NCBI RefSeq assembly: GCF_006968745.1
Contig: NZ_CP030118.1
Coordinates: 3,174,654-3,238,653 of the forward strand
DNA: 64,000 bases
Direction of reading: 5' to 3'
Source: Brasilonema sennae CENA114
GTDB taxonomy: Bacteria; Cyanobacteriota; Cyanobacteriia; Cyanobacteriales; Nostocaceae
The notes beneath the pieces were generated by a model. The model had not been told where the DNA came from and searched no databases. It worked only from the letters and a program-made list of their open reading frames with translations. Made by a program: the position numbers and the translations under genes. Of this stretch, positions 9,777 to 18,951 are shown one piece after another. Position 1 is the stretch's first letter; each line of letters starts with the position of its first letter.

Positions 9777-10141
9777 CTTATTCCAAAACTCACAGCTTGG
9801 TTGAATTCTTCTCGATTTGAATAGATTTTAAAGATTTTATCCATACTTGTCAGTTCAAATAATATCCTGACTTGCTCATTAATCGAGCAGATCACAAAAT
9901 TTTTATCTACAGAGTTTAGAGCTTTAAAAGCTAACACTAAAGCACCCAAGCCAGAACTATCCATAAAAGTGACTTCTTTGAAATCAACTAATACTGTTTT
10001 AGTGCTACTTTCTTTTTGTAAAATTTCATCAATTTTTTTTCTAAACTCTTGCGATTGAGCCGCATCTAAAATACCACTAAGTTGAACAACTTTTACTTCT
10101 TCTACCATCATATGCACACTGTTTTGTATTAAAAAAGACAC
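9773..10141 (-). CDS. STAS-domain anti-sigma factor antagonist
   Basis: Up to 122 residues; the true start may be the internal MMVEEVKVV about 10 codons in. It is a single STAS domain with the phospho-Ser motif FMDSSGLGALV, where the first or second Ser is the regulatory site in SpoIIAA/RsbV relatives. It binds or releases an anti-sigma kinase depending on phosphorylation. The stop overlaps the stop of the PP2C response regulator on the other strand, the enzyme most likely to dephosphorylate it. No anti-sigma kinase is adjacent. Confidence 0.9.
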   Translation of the reverse strand: MSFLIQNSVHMMVEEVKVVQLSGILDAAQSQEFRKKIDEILQKESSTKTVLVDFKEVTFMDSSGLGALVLAFKALNSVDKNFVICSINEQVRILFELTSMDKIFKIYSNREEFNQAVSFGIS

Positions 10142-10325
10142 AATAATGAACTCTACACTGATCGTAATTCATTTCAAAAACACTTGCCACATAAGTATGT
10201 ATAAATTACGAATAATAAGTCAATCACCAAATCAAAATCTTGACAAGTTCTTGATATTTCATACCTAAATCATTTTTTGACAACACCAATTGCCTCAAGA
10301 TTTGATATCATCTTTAGCCAAACAC

Positions 10326-11009
10326 CTAGGCTTTTGGTGGAATGGGACTCACCTTGGCTCGATATAGCAGTTTATCAGCTTGATGGTAACCAATGTAACG
10401 TACCTTAACCAGTTCACCAACTTGTGCCGTACCTTCTAGAAGTTGGTGTACTTGTGGATCATAGGGTAGTTCTGCTCCTACAGGTGCTATGGCTTCCACC
10501 CCCCACTGCTGCAAAAGTCTGTCTAAGGGTTTTTGCACTAACGGTACGATGTTGATCGCGCTTAATTGGGAATTTTCTCGTGCTTTGTGTGCTGCAGTTG
10601 GAAATTGCAACAACAAAGATTCCAGCAATTGTAAACTAGACTGCTGAAACTCCTGCAGCAATACTTGTCGTTGTTGCTGCATTTGCTGTTGCGATCGCTC
10701 GTACTCTTTTTTTAATTCTGCTATTTCTTGTAACAGTTGTTGAGATTCGTTAGTTGATATATCTTTACTTTTTTCTAACTTTTTTTGAGAGAATTTTGTA
10801 ACTAGCTCATTGAAAGTTATTTGCAGTGCTTGGGCTAACTTGAACAGAACATCCACCCGCATCTGCTCAACTCCCAGCCGCCGTAGCCGCAAAAGCTGAT
10901 GCTCTGAGACGCCAGCAGTGCGACTCAGAGCTTTGAAACTAGAAATACCCACACGTTGCATCAAGTCATGCAACTGTGAAGTGAAATCGATGTGGGACAT
11001 CGTTGGCAA
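10326..11009 (-). CDS. XRE-type helix-turn-helix protein with GrpE-like C-terminal domain
   Basis: 227 residues in three parts. First comes a Cro/XRE-like HTH (residues ~10-70, with FKALSRTAGVSEHQLLRLRR). Then a long Gln/Glu-rich coiled coil (~75-135). Then a C-terminal segment (~165-227) with PYDPQVHQLLEG and VRYIGYHQADKLLYRAKV, which matches the beta-domain pattern of GrpE nucleotide-exchange factors. In GrpE the coiled coil dimerises and the beta-domain touches DnaK. The DNA-binding head makes this a possible link between chaperone state and transcription. That role is inference; the domain reading is fairly secure. Confidence 0.8.
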   Translation of the reverse strand: MPTMSHIDFTSQLHDLMQRVGISSFKALSRTAGVSEHQLLRLRRLGVEQMRVDVLFKLAQALQITFNELVTKFSQKKLEKSKDISTNESQQLLQEIAELKKEYERSQQQMQQQRQVLLQEFQQSSLQLLESLLLQFPTAAHKARENSQLSAINIVPLVQKPLDRLLQQWGVEAIAPVGAELPYDPQVHQLLEGTAQVGELVKVRYIGYHQADKLLYRAKVSPIPPKA

Positions 11010-11092
11010 TGACTAACTGCTGGTTCCTCAGAACTACAGTTTAGTGGTTAGTGGTACTTTTTGACAACCAACAAATAATTCCCATCTATAAT

Positions 11093-11578
11093 TTATTCTT
11101 CAAGTAAACTTCTCAGCATCCAAGCATTCTTTTCATGTATTTGCATCCGCTGAGTTAATAAATCAGCACTAGGTTCGTCATGAACCTCGTCTACTATGGG
11201 GAAGATAGACCGCGCAGTTCTGACAACGGCTTCTTGTCCTTCCACTAGGAGGCGGATCATTTCCGTAGCTTTGGGAACGCCATCCGTTTCTGAAATAGAA
11301 GTAAGTTGGGCAAATTCGCTGTAAGTACCGGGTGCAGGATAGCCCAATGCTCTAATTCGTTCGGCAATTAAATCAACTGCACCTGCTAACTCTGTGTATT
11401 GCGTTTCAAACAACAGATGCAGAGTTTGGAACATTGGTCCTGTGACGTTCCAATGAAAGTTATGAGTTTTCAGGTACAGGGTGTAGGTATCAGCCAACAC
11501 GCGAGACAAACCTTCAGCAATTTTAGCTCTGCTTGCTTCGTCAATGCCGATATTCACTGGGAAAACCCGAGTTTGCAT
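11093..11578 (-). CDS. dps: Dps-family ferritin-like DNA-protection protein
   Basis: 161 residues from the ATG at 11578, chosen because AGGAG lies just upstream; an in-frame extension to 11650 lacks this. The Dps core is clear: YLKTHNFHWNVTGPMF carries the His of the intersubunit ferroxidase site, and the next helix (ETQYTELAGAVDLIAERIR) carries the Asp and Glu ligands. Dps dodecamers store iron and consume peroxide. It lies 68 bases downstream of the sulfiredoxin gene on the same strand, so the two likely form an oxidative-stress operon. Confidence 0.92.
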   Translation of the reverse strand: MQTRVFPVNIGIDEASRAKIAEGLSRVLADTYTLYLKTHNFHWNVTGPMFQTLHLLFETQYTELAGAVDLIAERIRALGYPAPGTYSEFAQLTSISETDGVPKATEMIRLLVEGQEAVVRTARSIFPIVDEVHDEPSADLLTQRMQIHEKNAWMLRSLLEE

Positions 11579-11646
11579 ATTTTTCTCCTGTTTAGTTATT
11601 GCTAATGATCGCTTATCAAAAACTTGCTCATAACAGCTAATGAAAT

Positions 11647-11910
11647 TCATGCCAAATGCATCTTCAGAACGCTTTTGGGAGCTTTGCGAACTTTGGCTAA
11701 TATAGTTTCTTTACCCAAACGCTGGCAAGCTTCATAGCGATGGCATCCAGAAAATCCATAATACTGTCCATCGACTTCTAATATATCGATTGGTTCTTGT
11801 TGCCCAATGGCAGCAATCGATTCCATCAGAGCTTTTACCTTGTCGGGGTCGTTGGTACGTGGCAAAGGTCGCCGTATCTGATTTAAAGGAATCTCTTGAA
11901 CTTTAATCAT
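11647..11910 (-). CDS. srxA: Sulfiredoxin
   Basis: 87 residues if translation starts at the internal Met (MIKVQEIPLNQIRRP), which matches the usual family N-terminus; the frame opens further to 11958. The catalytic signature FSGCHRYEA is present; its Cys attacks the sulfinic acid of over-oxidised 2-Cys peroxiredoxin with ATP. The ParB-like fold is recognisable (DPDKVKALMESI, QQEPIDILEV). Standing ahead of dps, it completes a peroxide-defence pair. No strong Shine-Dalgarno is visible for either start. Confidence 0.9.
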   Translation of the reverse strand: MIKVQEIPLNQIRRPLPRTNDPDKVKALMESIAAIGQQEPIDILEVDGQYYGFSGCHRYEACQRLGKETILAKVRKAPKSVLKMHLA

Positions 11911-11955
11911 AAATAAGTTTTGTTCATGAGTCGTGTCTTGTGGTTCTTGATATAT

Positions 11956-11974
11956 CATACTCGTTATGAGTATG
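11956..11974. promoter_or_regulatory. Palindrome upstream of srxA-dps, possible operator
   Basis: CATACTC / GAGTATG arms of 7 bp flank a 5-base spacer. The left arm covers the most upstream ATG of the sulfiredoxin frame, which favours the downstream start and suggests a repressor site or 5' UTR hairpin. It does not match the Fur/PerR consensus as I know it. Confidence 0.4.
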
Positions 11975-12350
11975 AGTTGTCTACAACTAAATTGGCAAAA
12001 CTAATATTAGTTTGCTCAAATAACTTGTGCCAAAAACTACTAAACTACATAGGGAGTCAACCTTGGGTTGAACCTGTGTAAAACTGCGATACTGCCACGA
12101 GTCATCGTGGTGCGCACATAGTTGCCTGTAGTTGCCCAGTTTTACATACTTTTGATCAAAGCCCTTCAAGGAACCCCAAAGGAGAAACGAGGGTCTTAAT
12201 ATTCAGGATGCTCCGGTTTAAATTTTTCTCCAAGGATTTTCCGGTTTGGGGGGCTGACAACCAAATAAATCTACCATTCTCCTTCTGATTTCATACTGTT
12301 TTTGCGGATCATCCACCCCTAGACAGTTGTAGCGGAAGAACAAAGGTTCT
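11975..12350. other. Divergent intergenic region
   Basis: About 375 bases between srxA (leftward) and the SpoIID gene (rightward). It must hold both promoters. No gene or repeat family was recognised. Confidence 0.5.
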
Positions 12351-13946
12351 ATGAAAATTATCTGGCGTATTTCTTACACCGTACTGACCACATTTTGTTT
12401 ATTAGGTCTGACAGGAGCCTCTGGTCCTGCTAGCAACACAAAAGATGTGGAAATCAGGATTGGCATAGTGCAACGATTTGGAGATAATTCCACAGAACAG
12501 TTAGAATTAGAACCTACCAAAGGCGATCGCTTGAGGCTGAAATTTCAAGATGGTAATCGTCAGGAAACCGTAGTGACCACCAAGCCTGTCAAACTGGAAG
12601 TCTTAATGCAAGCAATACCCGTGGCTGTCGTCAACGAAAGGGTTGTGCTAGGGACTTACCGCACCTACGAAACAGCCGAAGACAGCGCGAAACACTGGCG
12701 TGAGAAGGGAATAGAGGTAGAAATAGCCCAACCAGAACGCTGGCAAGTTTGGGCAAAGCGCGACGTGTATAACACTCCCTTACTCAGGCGTTTGCTTCTT
12801 TCGACTGTAGAATCTGCAGGTGGAAAAACTGCTTTTGTAGATAGCCAAGTTTTACAAAGTGTTCCGCGAGTCACTGGACAATTGAATGGTAAGCGCTACA
12901 ACTTAGATAATTTGGAAATTAGTAGCGATAAAAATTTGGTTCGCGTCAACGAAACTAAAAAACCAGAAAAAGCACATCTTTACGCTGGACAGATGAAGTT
13001 GCAGCCAAATGCTTACGGTTCCTATACTCTCGTGAACAAAGTGCCTTTGGAAACATACTTGCGTGGAGTTGTGCCGTATGAAATTGGTGCTTCGGCTCCA
13101 ACTGCAGCGATGGAAGCACAAGCGGTTCTTGCCCGGACTTATGCTTTGCGTAATTTACATAGATTTGCAATAGATGGGTATCAATTATGTGCTGATACTC
13201 ACTGTCAAGTGTATTATGGGTTGAATGGAGTGACACCAAACACAGATCGGGCGATCGCAACAACACGGGGTATGGTTCTCACCTACAAAAACGATCTCGT
13301 AGATGCCTTATATTCTTCTACGACTGGTGGCGTCACTGCTTCTTTTAGCGATGTTTGGAATGGTGATGATCGTCCTTATTTGCAACCTATCATAGATGCT
13401 CCAAGCGATAATGTATGGAACTTGTCTGGACAGAATTTAGCCGATGAAAACCAATTTCAACGGTTTATCAGTATCAAACAAGGATTTAACGAAAGTCAGA
13501 AAGACTTGTTCCGTTGGCGTAAGGAATCTAGCTTGAAAGATATTACCAAGGATTTACAAAAATTTCTGAAAGTGAAAAACAGTCCCTACGCAAAGTTTAA
13601 AACTATCAGAGATATGAAAGTCGTAGAGAGAAGCAAGAGCGGACGCATTCTTAAACTTGATGTAAAAACAGAGATTGGCACCTTTTCTTTACATAAAGAT
13701 GAGGTTCGCAGTGCTTTTGCTGCTCCTGTAAGCACACTGTTTTACTTAAAACCCTTAAATAAAGGTGAATCAGAACTATGGGGATATGCCTTTGTTGGTG
13801 GCGGTTTAGGACATGGAGTTGGTTTGAGTCAAGTCGGTGCGATGAATCTCGCTCAGCTAGGTTGGGAGAATCAGAAAATTCTCCAATTCTACTATCCTGG
13901 AACTCAAATTCAAATTCTCGGCAACGGGATTTCCGAAAGGAACTGA
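12351..13946 (+). CDS. SpoIID/LytB-domain protein
   Basis: 531 residues. A hydrophobic N-terminus (residues ~6-27) acts as signal peptide or anchor. The C-terminal ~310 residues are a SpoIID/LytB domain: VPLETYLRGVVPYEIG with its Glu, then EAQAVLARTYAL, then YSSTTGGVTAS, and near the end GHGVGLSQVGAMNLAQ. In sporulating bacteria SpoIID is a lytic transglycosylase for denuded glycan. Cyanobacterial versions are periplasmic and probably trim peptidoglycan. The upstream third is beta-rich and may be a substrate-binding region. A terminator follows. Confidence 0.9.
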   Translation: MKIIWRISYTVLTTFCLLGLTGASGPASNTKDVEIRIGIVQRFGDNSTEQLELEPTKGDRLRLKFQDGNRQETVVTTKPVKLEVLMQAIPVAVVNERVVLGTYRTYETAEDSAKHWREKGIEVEIAQPERWQVWAKRDVYNTPLLRRLLLSTVESAGGKTAFVDSQVLQSVPRVTGQLNGKRYNLDNLEISSDKNLVRVNETKKPEKAHLYAGQMKLQPNAYGSYTLVNKVPLETYLRGVVPYEIGASAPTAAMEAQAVLARTYALRNLHRFAIDGYQLCADTHCQVYYGLNGVTPNTDRAIATTRGMVLTYKNDLVDALYSSTTGGVTASFSDVWNGDDRPYLQPIIDAPSDNVWNLSGQNLADENQFQRFISIKQGFNESQKDLFRWRKESSLKDITKDLQKFLKVKNSPYAKFKTIRDMKVVERSKSGRILKLDVKTEIGTFSLHKDEVRSAFAAPVSTLFYLKPLNKGESELWGYAFVGGGLGHGVGLSQVGAMNLAQLGWENQKILQFYYPGTQIQILGNGISERN

Positions 13947-13970
13947 GTGATTAGTTATACTCAAAATCCT

Positions 13971-14007
13971 CCTCTTTTACCCTTGCAGGGTAACTGAGGC
14001 TTTTTTG
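13971..14007 (+). terminator. Intrinsic terminator after the SpoIID gene
   Basis: Nested arms CCTC...GAGG and ACCCT/AGGGT around a TGC loop are followed by TTTTTT, 25 bases after the stop codon. Confidence 0.8.
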
Positions 14008-14396
14008 TGGAGTAGAGTATAAGACTCATATTTGATTTTTGTGAAAGTGGCTGTGTTCTGCGCTTAAAAACTCACTACATTTGATATTCCCGTTCGGAGG
14101 TTCGACGAAGCCTGTTAAGCGTTCCCTTAAATAGTCAAATAATTTACGGATAATTAACAAAGTAAGCTTTGTTATATTTGTCAGTAGCGGATTGCTAGAA
14201 TTAGGCAAATAAAGCAGGAACGTGGGACACCCGCTGCTCCTGCTTATATAACCTGAATCTAGACTTAATGCCAAAGTAGGTGTTGGAGCAGACACAGCAC
14301 AAACCTATTTGTGTTGTTGGTTCTGCTTCTTTTCCTTTTGTGTCTCTACGACATCAAAAACTCTTGCAAGAGGTTAATTTTTGAGAACCCTAACTT
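14008..14396. other. Intergenic region between SpoIID gene and petF
   Basis: About 390 bases. A leftward frame of 89 codons here has no recognisable family and is probably chance. A short CTCTTGCAAGAG palindrome followed by T-rich sequence on the minus strand may end petF transcription. Confidence 0.4.
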
Positions 14397-14696
14397 TTAA
14401 TAAAGTTCCTCTTCCTTATGGGTTTCGATGGTGCAGTTAGACTTTGGATAAGCCACACAGGTCAGTACATATCCATTACCAATCTGGTCGTCGTCTAAGA
14501 AAGATTGGTCACCTTGGTCAACCTCACCCTCTTTGATCAGACCAGCACAGGTAGAGCAAGCACCAGCGCGGCAAGAGTAGGGCAGGTCAAGACCAGCTTC
14601 TTCAGCAGCGTCTAGAATATAAGTATCGTCCTCAACGTCAATTGTTTCGTTCAGGCCTTCAGCTTCGTTGATCAGTGTTACTTTGTAAGTTGCCAT
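14397..14696 (-). CDS. petF: Plant-type [2Fe-2S] ferredoxin
   Basis: 99 residues, the standard length. The cluster ligands are CRAGACSTC (three Cys) plus the distant Cys in VLTCVAYP. The acidic surface is typical ([16 protein letters not shown] at the start, KEEELY at the end). It accepts electrons from photosystem I and feeds FNR, nitrite reductase and others. It is monocistronic here, with about 400 bases of AT-rich upstream sequence that presumably holds a strong light-driven promoter. Confidence 0.95.
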   Translation of the reverse strand: MATYKVTLINEAEGLNETIDVEDDTYILDAAEEAGLDLPYSCRAGACSTCAGLIKEGEVDQGDQSFLDDDQIGNGYVLTCVAYPKSNCTIETHKEEELY

Positions 14697-15103
14697 TTCG
14701 TAATTCTCTGTTTTGCAAATGGACTGTATAAGTTATGCTGAAGCAAAAATTACGGCTTTTCTTATCGGAAGAGCCGCGAATTATAATTAGCTTCACCTTT
14801 GATACTACGAGAAAAATAAAAGGATGTAACCAGAAATTGAACTCGATTAGTAATGAAATTTTGCGAGTTAATTATGATAAATTTATCTTATAAAAATCAG
14901 CATCAGGTTGCTAGATTGTTAAATAAAGTTACAGAAACTTCTGTTAAAAATCTTAATCATTAATATTGTATAAAAGGCAACGATGCATTTCAGTACTACG
15001 TGCAGATGAATTTTACCCGCAAGATCGGTAGCGGATATTTCCGTAGATGCCCTAAAAGACAATGTGGAAGCACAATATTGTTATACTCCCACAATTATTG
15101 TCT
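14697..15103. other. petF upstream region
   Basis: AT-rich sequence of about 400 bases upstream of petF on its strand. It should contain the promoter, but no element could be fixed by eye. No supported gene. Confidence 0.4.
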
Positions 15104-15361
15104 TTAATCTATTCTGGCTACATCTTTGGTATTAACGAACCAGGTTTGTCTAGAGTTACCTTGGTCAGATACAATTCCATTACCCTCAATGTGCACTTCC
15201 AAGTGCTGGTGTTGACCAAACGATATCCCCTTATAATCTTTAATTTCAATCCAGGAAAATGGAATTTTATCATTTGCTTGACGTGTAACCTGTTCCTTGT
15301 CCTGAAAAGTGGGGTCTTGCTTAAAAATTGTATTGTTCCTGAGAGTTAAAGTACCTGACAT
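15104..15361 (-). CDS. Hypothetical 85-residue protein
   Basis: I do not recognise the family. The start at 15361 is chosen because AAGGAT lies 6 bases upstream; the frame itself opens to 15421. The product is polar and beta-strand-like (SGTLTLRNNTIF, FSWIEIKDYKGI, HLEVHIEGNG). It has no signal peptide and no membrane segment. It is isolated, with repeat-rich sequence downstream. Codon use looks normal and the RBS is good, so it is probably a real small cytosolic protein. Confidence 0.45.
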   Translation of the reverse strand: MSGTLTLRNNTIFKQDPTFQDKEQVTRQANDKIPFSWIEIKDYKGISFGQHQHLEVHIEGNGIVSDQGNSRQTWFVNTKDVARID

Positions 15362-15582
15362 TAATAGATCCTTATTTGATGACGAATAGTTTCTTCTAAT
15401 GCTTTTATAATTGTGAGTCAAAGCAACTTATGCATTTGCTTACACTCCCAAATTCAGCCACCCATACTCACTACATTCCCAGACGAGTTACGACGCAAAC
15501 TGTGATAAAAAACGCCGACACTTACTAACAGTACCATAAACAAGATCCTCTATTTTTCCCCTACACCCTTACACCCTTACAC

Positions 15583-15683
15583 ACGCCCTTCGGGTTCGCC
15601 AGTCGCCTACGGAGGGAAACCCTCCTGCAGCGCTGGTCTCACCAGATACCTAGGTCGGGAGACCCTCCTGCAGTACTGGCTCC
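15583..15683. repeat. GC-rich palindromic repeat cluster
   Basis: One full copy of a short dispersed repeat (CGGGTTCGCCAG ... CTACGGAGGGAAACCCTCC ... CTGGTCTCAC) is followed by a partial copy. The same unit lies inside the phosphoesterase at 16047-16102 and in the 40.3-40.75 kb cluster. Confidence 0.75.
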
Positions 15684-15713
15684 CCTACACCCCTTTCTTG
15701 GTAATTTCTTTGA

Positions 15714-16588
15714 CTAATCAAGCGCAATTGTGTACTTCTCCGATGATGGTTTCCCCCTACCTTGTCGCCAGCAGTTATCCGCTTCCCATGCACCATTTTC
15801 AGATTGTCGCTTGCGGCTGCGGACGGTGAGTGTGTTACCTTCAAATTGGAACAGGTGATATTGCCAAGAGGTGGCGGTGACGAGTTCTTTGATGGATGCG
15901 CCAAAAGTTCCCGCACAGATGCGGTGAAGTCCGCGTTCAGCGTCGTATTCATAGAAGCCCTTTTGTGCTTGGTGGACATGTCCGTGGAGGAAAAAGCGGA
16001 AACCACTGACCGCTAAACGTTGTAGAAAATCGCTTTCTTTGATACGGTGAGACCAGTGCTGCAGGAGGGTTTCCCTCCGTAGGCATCTGGCGAACCCGGA
16101 GGGTCATCGTAGGGGCTGTCGAGGGGATGGTGCCAAACTGCGATTTTCAGGCAGTTTTGATATTCTTGATTTTGGCGGATAGAGTTAAGGGCTTTGCTGA
16201 GGGCTGAGGGGTTGATGCTAGGGCGAGATTTGTAGTGGTGATCCAACTCCCAAGCAGAATTTAGCCCCAAGATGAGGATGTTTTGTTCTTTGAAGTGGTG
16301 CAAAATGCCTTGCTCGTCATACTCTAAAGGATAAGGTTGGTGTTTGATGGATTCATAGAATTTGCTGAAGTGGGCAAAGCGCTGTTTATATTTTTCTTCC
16401 TCTCGAACTTCGATGTAGTTACCATCCTCATAATAGCTTCCTGGTTTGAGTTGACCTTGATAGTTTTTGCGCCTATGTGATGTGTAAGCATCTTCTGAGA
16501 ATTTCCAATTGAGGTCATGGTTACCAGGAACGATGACAATTTGCTCTTGCTTGAGTTGGAATTCTTGGCAGAGTTTGGTAGAGTCGAT
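15714..16588 (-). pseudogene. Calcineurin-like phosphoesterase, 3' exon (frameshifted)
   Basis: This is the continuation of the gene that starts at 22049. It encodes LCQEFQLKQEQIVIVPGNHD, giving the GNHD metal motif, and the later HHP motif (KIAVWHHPLD). A 56-bp palindromic repeat at 16047-16102 then shifts the frame and gives a stop at 16013. Skipping the repeat restores RIKESDFLQRLAVSGF and the final metal motif FFLHGHVHQ, up to a TAG at 15714. So all calcineurin-type motifs survive in the DNA but not in one frame. Upstream, a group II intron composite separates it from the 5' exon. The 3' splice point at 16588/16589 is a prediction from domain VI. Confidence 0.85.
16047..16102. repeat. 56-bp palindromic repeat inserted in the phosphoesterase gene
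   Basis: The insertion lies between codons for PYDD and RIKESDF. It is 56 bases long, not a multiple of three, so it breaks the frame. Its sequence (ends CTGGTCTCAC and CCGGGTTCGCC) matches copies at 15583-15683 and around 40500. Confidence 0.8.
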
Positions 16589-16637
16589 GTCAGGTAGTCG
16601 GGTAAGGTTCGAGCGTCACCGCTCTCCCCTCCCCTAA

Positions 16638-16672
16638 GAACGCAGCATGAGACTTTCGCACTCACTGCGCTC
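16638..16672 (-). ncRNA. Group II intron domain V (intron C)
   Basis: A lower helix GAGCGCAG / CTGCGTTC (one G-U) encloses an upper helix capped by GAAA, 35 nt in all, lying right after the maturase stop. It contains the AGC catalytic triad on the 5' strand. Confidence 0.75.
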
Positions 16673-16677
16673 AAGCC

Positions 16678-18333
16678 TTACTTCAAGCGAGTTGACTTGG
16701 ATTTTGTGTGTACCTGCTTATGACACGCTTTGTGTAGATGCTGAAGGTTTTTTACGTCATCAAGTCCACCTTGAGCAACAGGTACGATGTGATGGGTTTC
16801 TATTTCCTCTCCATTGAATAATGGTTCACCACAGGTACATTTCCAGTCTTGGTTTTGAGCGATTTTATAATTCCGAGAGTTTTTCTCCCAGTAGCTCTTA
16901 CCATATTTTTGGTGGCGTTTTTCCCAATATTCTTTGAGTGAGGGGTCATCCGGTGATGCTTCCCCCTTGACCTTTACATGGCGTTCGATGGGCGTGTACG
17001 CTATCGGGTATAGGATTAAATCCTTTTGTTTGCCTCGGCGGTCGCTAGTAGATGTAGCGAACGTCCATTTCTTGCGATTTCTGGTCTGAAAGTAACGTTT
17101 CCGTACCCATTTTGTGTTCTTGTTGGGATGGCGACGTTTAGCCCAACGCCAGAGGTATTGCCATATTCTACTTTTGACATATTCAAAGGTTTCTTTACTA
17201 ACCACACCTCTGTAATAATTAGCAAAACCTCGGAGAATTGGGTTCAGTCTTTTGATGACTACCTCTTGTTCACATCCGTTCATTGCTTTTATTTCTTGAC
17301 CGATTCGTTTACAAAAGTCTAAGACTTTCTTTTTCGAGGGTTTGATAAGCAGTTTGCCATTATAATGGCGGTGATTGAAGCCGAGGAAGTCAAAACCATC
17401 TGCCATTGACGTTATGAACGTTTTCTCCGTACTGAGATTCAAACCTCTTTCTGACAGCCATTGCTGAATCTGGATTTGGGCATTTTCGAGGCTTCCTTTG
17501 TCTCTAGCTGTGACTATAAAATCATCAGCGTACCTAACCACTCCAAGTTTTGGATTGGTGGATTTTATAAAGGTTTCTAATCCATGCAATCCGATATTGG
17601 CTAGGAGCGGGGAGCAAACCCCTCCTTGTGGTGTACCCGTTTCTGTCGGGCTGTATATCCCTTCAAAGATAAATCCAGCTTTTAACCATCCTTTGATTAG
17701 GTTTTTGTTTGGGAAATTACCTAGTTGTCTAAGGATAGATTCATGGGCAATATTGTCGAAGAATCCTTGAATATCAGCTTCTAAAACCCAGTTATTTCTA
17801 GCATTTGGACTTGCATTTAATCTTATCCAATTTTGTGCTATGGCATCATGACAGCTTCTACCGCACCTGAATCCATAGGAGTTTGGTTCAAATACGGCTT
17901 CCCATTCGGGTTCTAGTGAATTGACTATTATTGCCTGTTCGATTCTGTCGCGCACGGTTGGGATTCCGAGCGGTCGTTTCTTACCGTTGGCTTTGGGGAT
18001 CATTACCCGTTTTGTAGGATCTTGATTTCCTCCACTCCAGTTGTTTACCAGCTTCACTCGCTGCTTTGGGGTATTGATTATTTCTTTGTCAATTCCTGCC
18101 GTTGCTTTACCCTTATTGGTCTGAGTGATTTTCCGAACAGAGAGTAATAGGTTGGCGTAGCTTCTTTGCATTAACTTTTGGAGGTTTCTCAACTTCCGCC
18201 AGTTACCAAGTTTTCTCGCGAGAAAGATTCTTTGACGCAGATTCCTAACCGCTTTGTTGATTTTTCGCCAGTTGATTTGGCTCCAATCTTCTAGTGGTTT
18301 TCTTAGTCCGTTTGTTGTACCGAGGTACGACAT
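16678..18333 (-). CDS. ltrA: Group II intron reverse transcriptase/maturase with HNH endonuclease
   Basis: 551 residues, apparently intact. The reverse transcriptase region shows GIPTVRDRIEQAI, YGFRCGRSCHDAI, the TPQGGVCSPLLANI block and the catalytic YADD (GVVRYADDFIV). A maturase X domain follows (FANYYRGVVSKETF). The C-terminal ~60 residues are an HNH nuclease: two CxC-type Cys pairs, HHIVPVAQGG, NLQHLHKACHKQVH. This layout is that of cyanobacterial chloroplast-like (CL) introns. It is the only full maturase in the composite and may serve all the nested introns in trans. Confidence 0.93.
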   Translation of the reverse strand: MSYLGTTNGLRKPLEDWSQINWRKINKAVRNLRQRIFLARKLGNWRKLRNLQKLMQRSYANLLLSVRKITQTNKGKATAGIDKEIINTPKQRVKLVNNWSGGNQDPTKRVMIPKANGKKRPLGIPTVRDRIEQAIIVNSLEPEWEAVFEPNSYGFRCGRSCHDAIAQNWIRLNASPNARNNWVLEADIQGFFDNIAHESILRQLGNFPNKNLIKGWLKAGFIFEGIYSPTETGTPQGGVCSPLLANIGLHGLETFIKSTNPKLGVVRYADDFIVTARDKGSLENAQIQIQQWLSERGLNLSTEKTFITSMADGFDFLGFNHRHYNGKLLIKPSKKKVLDFCKRIGQEIKAMNGCEQEVVIKRLNPILRGFANYYRGVVSKETFEYVKSRIWQYLWRWAKRRHPNKNTKWVRKRYFQTRNRKKWTFATSTSDRRGKQKDLILYPIAYTPIERHVKVKGEASPDDPSLKEYWEKRHQKYGKSYWEKNSRNYKIAQNQDWKCTCGEPLFNGEEIETHHIVPVAQGGLDDVKNLQHLHKACHKQVHTKSKSTRLK

Positions 18334-18951
18334 CTAACTTGTCCTTGAATTAAGTTTCTTTGTGAGTTTCTCTTTCTCATAAGACCCAGAGTAAGTCTGC
18401 TATTCCTTTCGGTCAGGGGCAAAGTTTGAACCCCTATCTCGTTCATTACAAACGGGCTTTTGCTTTTTACTCCATCCTTTACCCTCCAGAGGATTCTGCT
18501 TTCCTTGCGGTTAGCTTACTATTGGTATCGACATCCTATAGACTCTATGGGGTTTACCTTGTTGTTTCGCTTAGTGTATATTCTCCTTTAGATGTTGACT
18601 TTCCTGCGGTGGGAGTTATATTCACACGATTTATAGAGCATAAAACCATAAATCTACCCACTTACCTTTTGGTTGGAACCTGTCAGCCTGATTTGGCTCC
18701 CTGTGCGATGACGCAGTTTAAACATCAATTTACTTTTGTTCATCTTGGGAGAACTCCCTCTTGCTCCTTACCACTTTGGGCTAGTAGTTAAGGTTACGTT
18801 TGTGGTCTGCATTCCGCCTGTTTCGTTACCTACTTGGGCGTGACCGGACTCCGGAAAGTCTTTTACATTAGGGTAGAGAGTGTGAATTCTCTAGGAGAGT
18901 CGGCTCTCCGTTCTAAACGACCTTTCAAGTCGCGCTTATCCCGAGCACCTC

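Larger units (their letters stand above)
16602..18935 (-). mobile_element. Group II intron C, inserted in domain VI of the outer intron
   Basis: It contains about 600 bases of 5' ribozyme domains, an intact maturase gene (18333-16678) and domain V (16672-16638). The 5' end is placed at GCGCG (18935), a variant of GTGYG; the 3' end is placed at ...CCTTAC (16602). With these ends the flanks close into one hairpin: AGGTGCTCGG, loop GATAA, CCGACTACCT. This is the expected shape of domain VI of the outer intron. I could not find the IBS1/EBS1 pair for this intron, so the ends may shift by a few bases. Confidence 0.6.

Noticed and set aside
18426..18791. 121-codon rightward frame
   Set aside because: It is antisense to the 5' ribozyme domains of intron C and has no RBS.
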